Shown here: piece after piece, positions 63,874 through 64,000 of the stretch | How positions within the stretch are numbered: position 1 is the first letter of the stretch | Layout of the letters: every line of letters begins with the position of its first letter | NCBI GenBank assembly: GCA_964035545.1 | Contig: OZ037765.1 | Coordinates: 23,748,004 to 23,812,003 of the forward strand | Reading direction: 5' to 3' | DNA from: Bugula neritina | Taxonomy: Eukaryota; Bryozoa; Gymnolaemata; Cheilostomatida; Bugulidae | DNA length: 64,000 bases | The notes under the pieces: generated by a model | What the model saw: the letters and a program-made list of their open reading frames with translations, nothing else | What the model was told of the DNA's origin: nothing | Databases searched by the model: none | Translations under genes and position numbers: made by a program

Positions 63874-64000
63874 GTAGTTATCTTCACATGTACATACATC
63901 ATTAATTATTGAGAAAAAAGTAGACAACTCCATCTAGAAAGAAAGTGCTAATCAAATAATTTTCACAACACCATTCTTTTTTTATAACATGCTAACCATT
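63874..64000 (+). other. SLC25A32 intron 6, start
   Basis: Sequence after the donor at 63874. No further exon is reached before the window ends. Confidence 0.7.

Overview
The window is nuclear DNA from an invertebrate animal. It is AT-rich, its genes are split by many GT-AG introns, and it carries tRNA-derived SINEs and non-autonomous DNA transposons. There is no ribosomal, tRNA, CRISPR or bacterial-type signal. Every gene recognised is an animal gene with a vertebrate counterpart. The species cannot be fixed from sequence alone. The SINE core resembles families I know from molluscs, which would fit a lophotrochozoan, but that is weak evidence.

I rebuilt nine genes exon by exon, checking that splice sites and reading phase agree at each junction. 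In order they are: the first coding exon of an SK-type potassium channel (KCNN-like, minus); VPS33B (minus, 15 exons, 613 aa); a CCDC62-like coiled-coil gene (plus, 11 exons, 477 aa); RNF216/TRIAD3 (plus, 9 exons, 829 aa); a glutaredoxin-2-like gene (plus, 2 exons, 111 aa); ASPSCR1/TUG (minus, 18 exons, about 591 aa); a CYP2-clan cytochrome P450 (plus, 8 exons, 497 aa); ATP6V1H (minus, 12 exons, 449 aa); and SLC25A32 (plus, first six exons, running off the right end). Three pairs are divergent: VPS33B/CCDC62, TUG/P450 and ATP6V1H/SLC25A32. GLRX2/TUG and P450/ATP6V1H converge.

The genes do not form one pathway. VPS33B, ATP6V1H and TUG all act in membrane traffic or organelle acidification, RNF216 is a ubiquitin ligase, and the P450, glutaredoxin and carrier are metabolic. 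Their proximity looks incidental.

Two non-genic patterns stand out. Nearly every start codon lies 3 to 55 nt downstream of a 3' splice site, as expected if mRNAs receive a trans-spliced leader or have a 5'UTR intron ending just before the ATG. The spaces between genes, above all the divergent ones, contain decayed arrays built from hexamers such as ACTATT/AGTATT. Other structure includes an 820-bp hAT-type MITE with a perfect 8-bp target duplication and a second element nested inside it, two SINE copies in TUG introns, a perfect 39-bp inverted repeat upstream of the P450, and several smaller hairpins.
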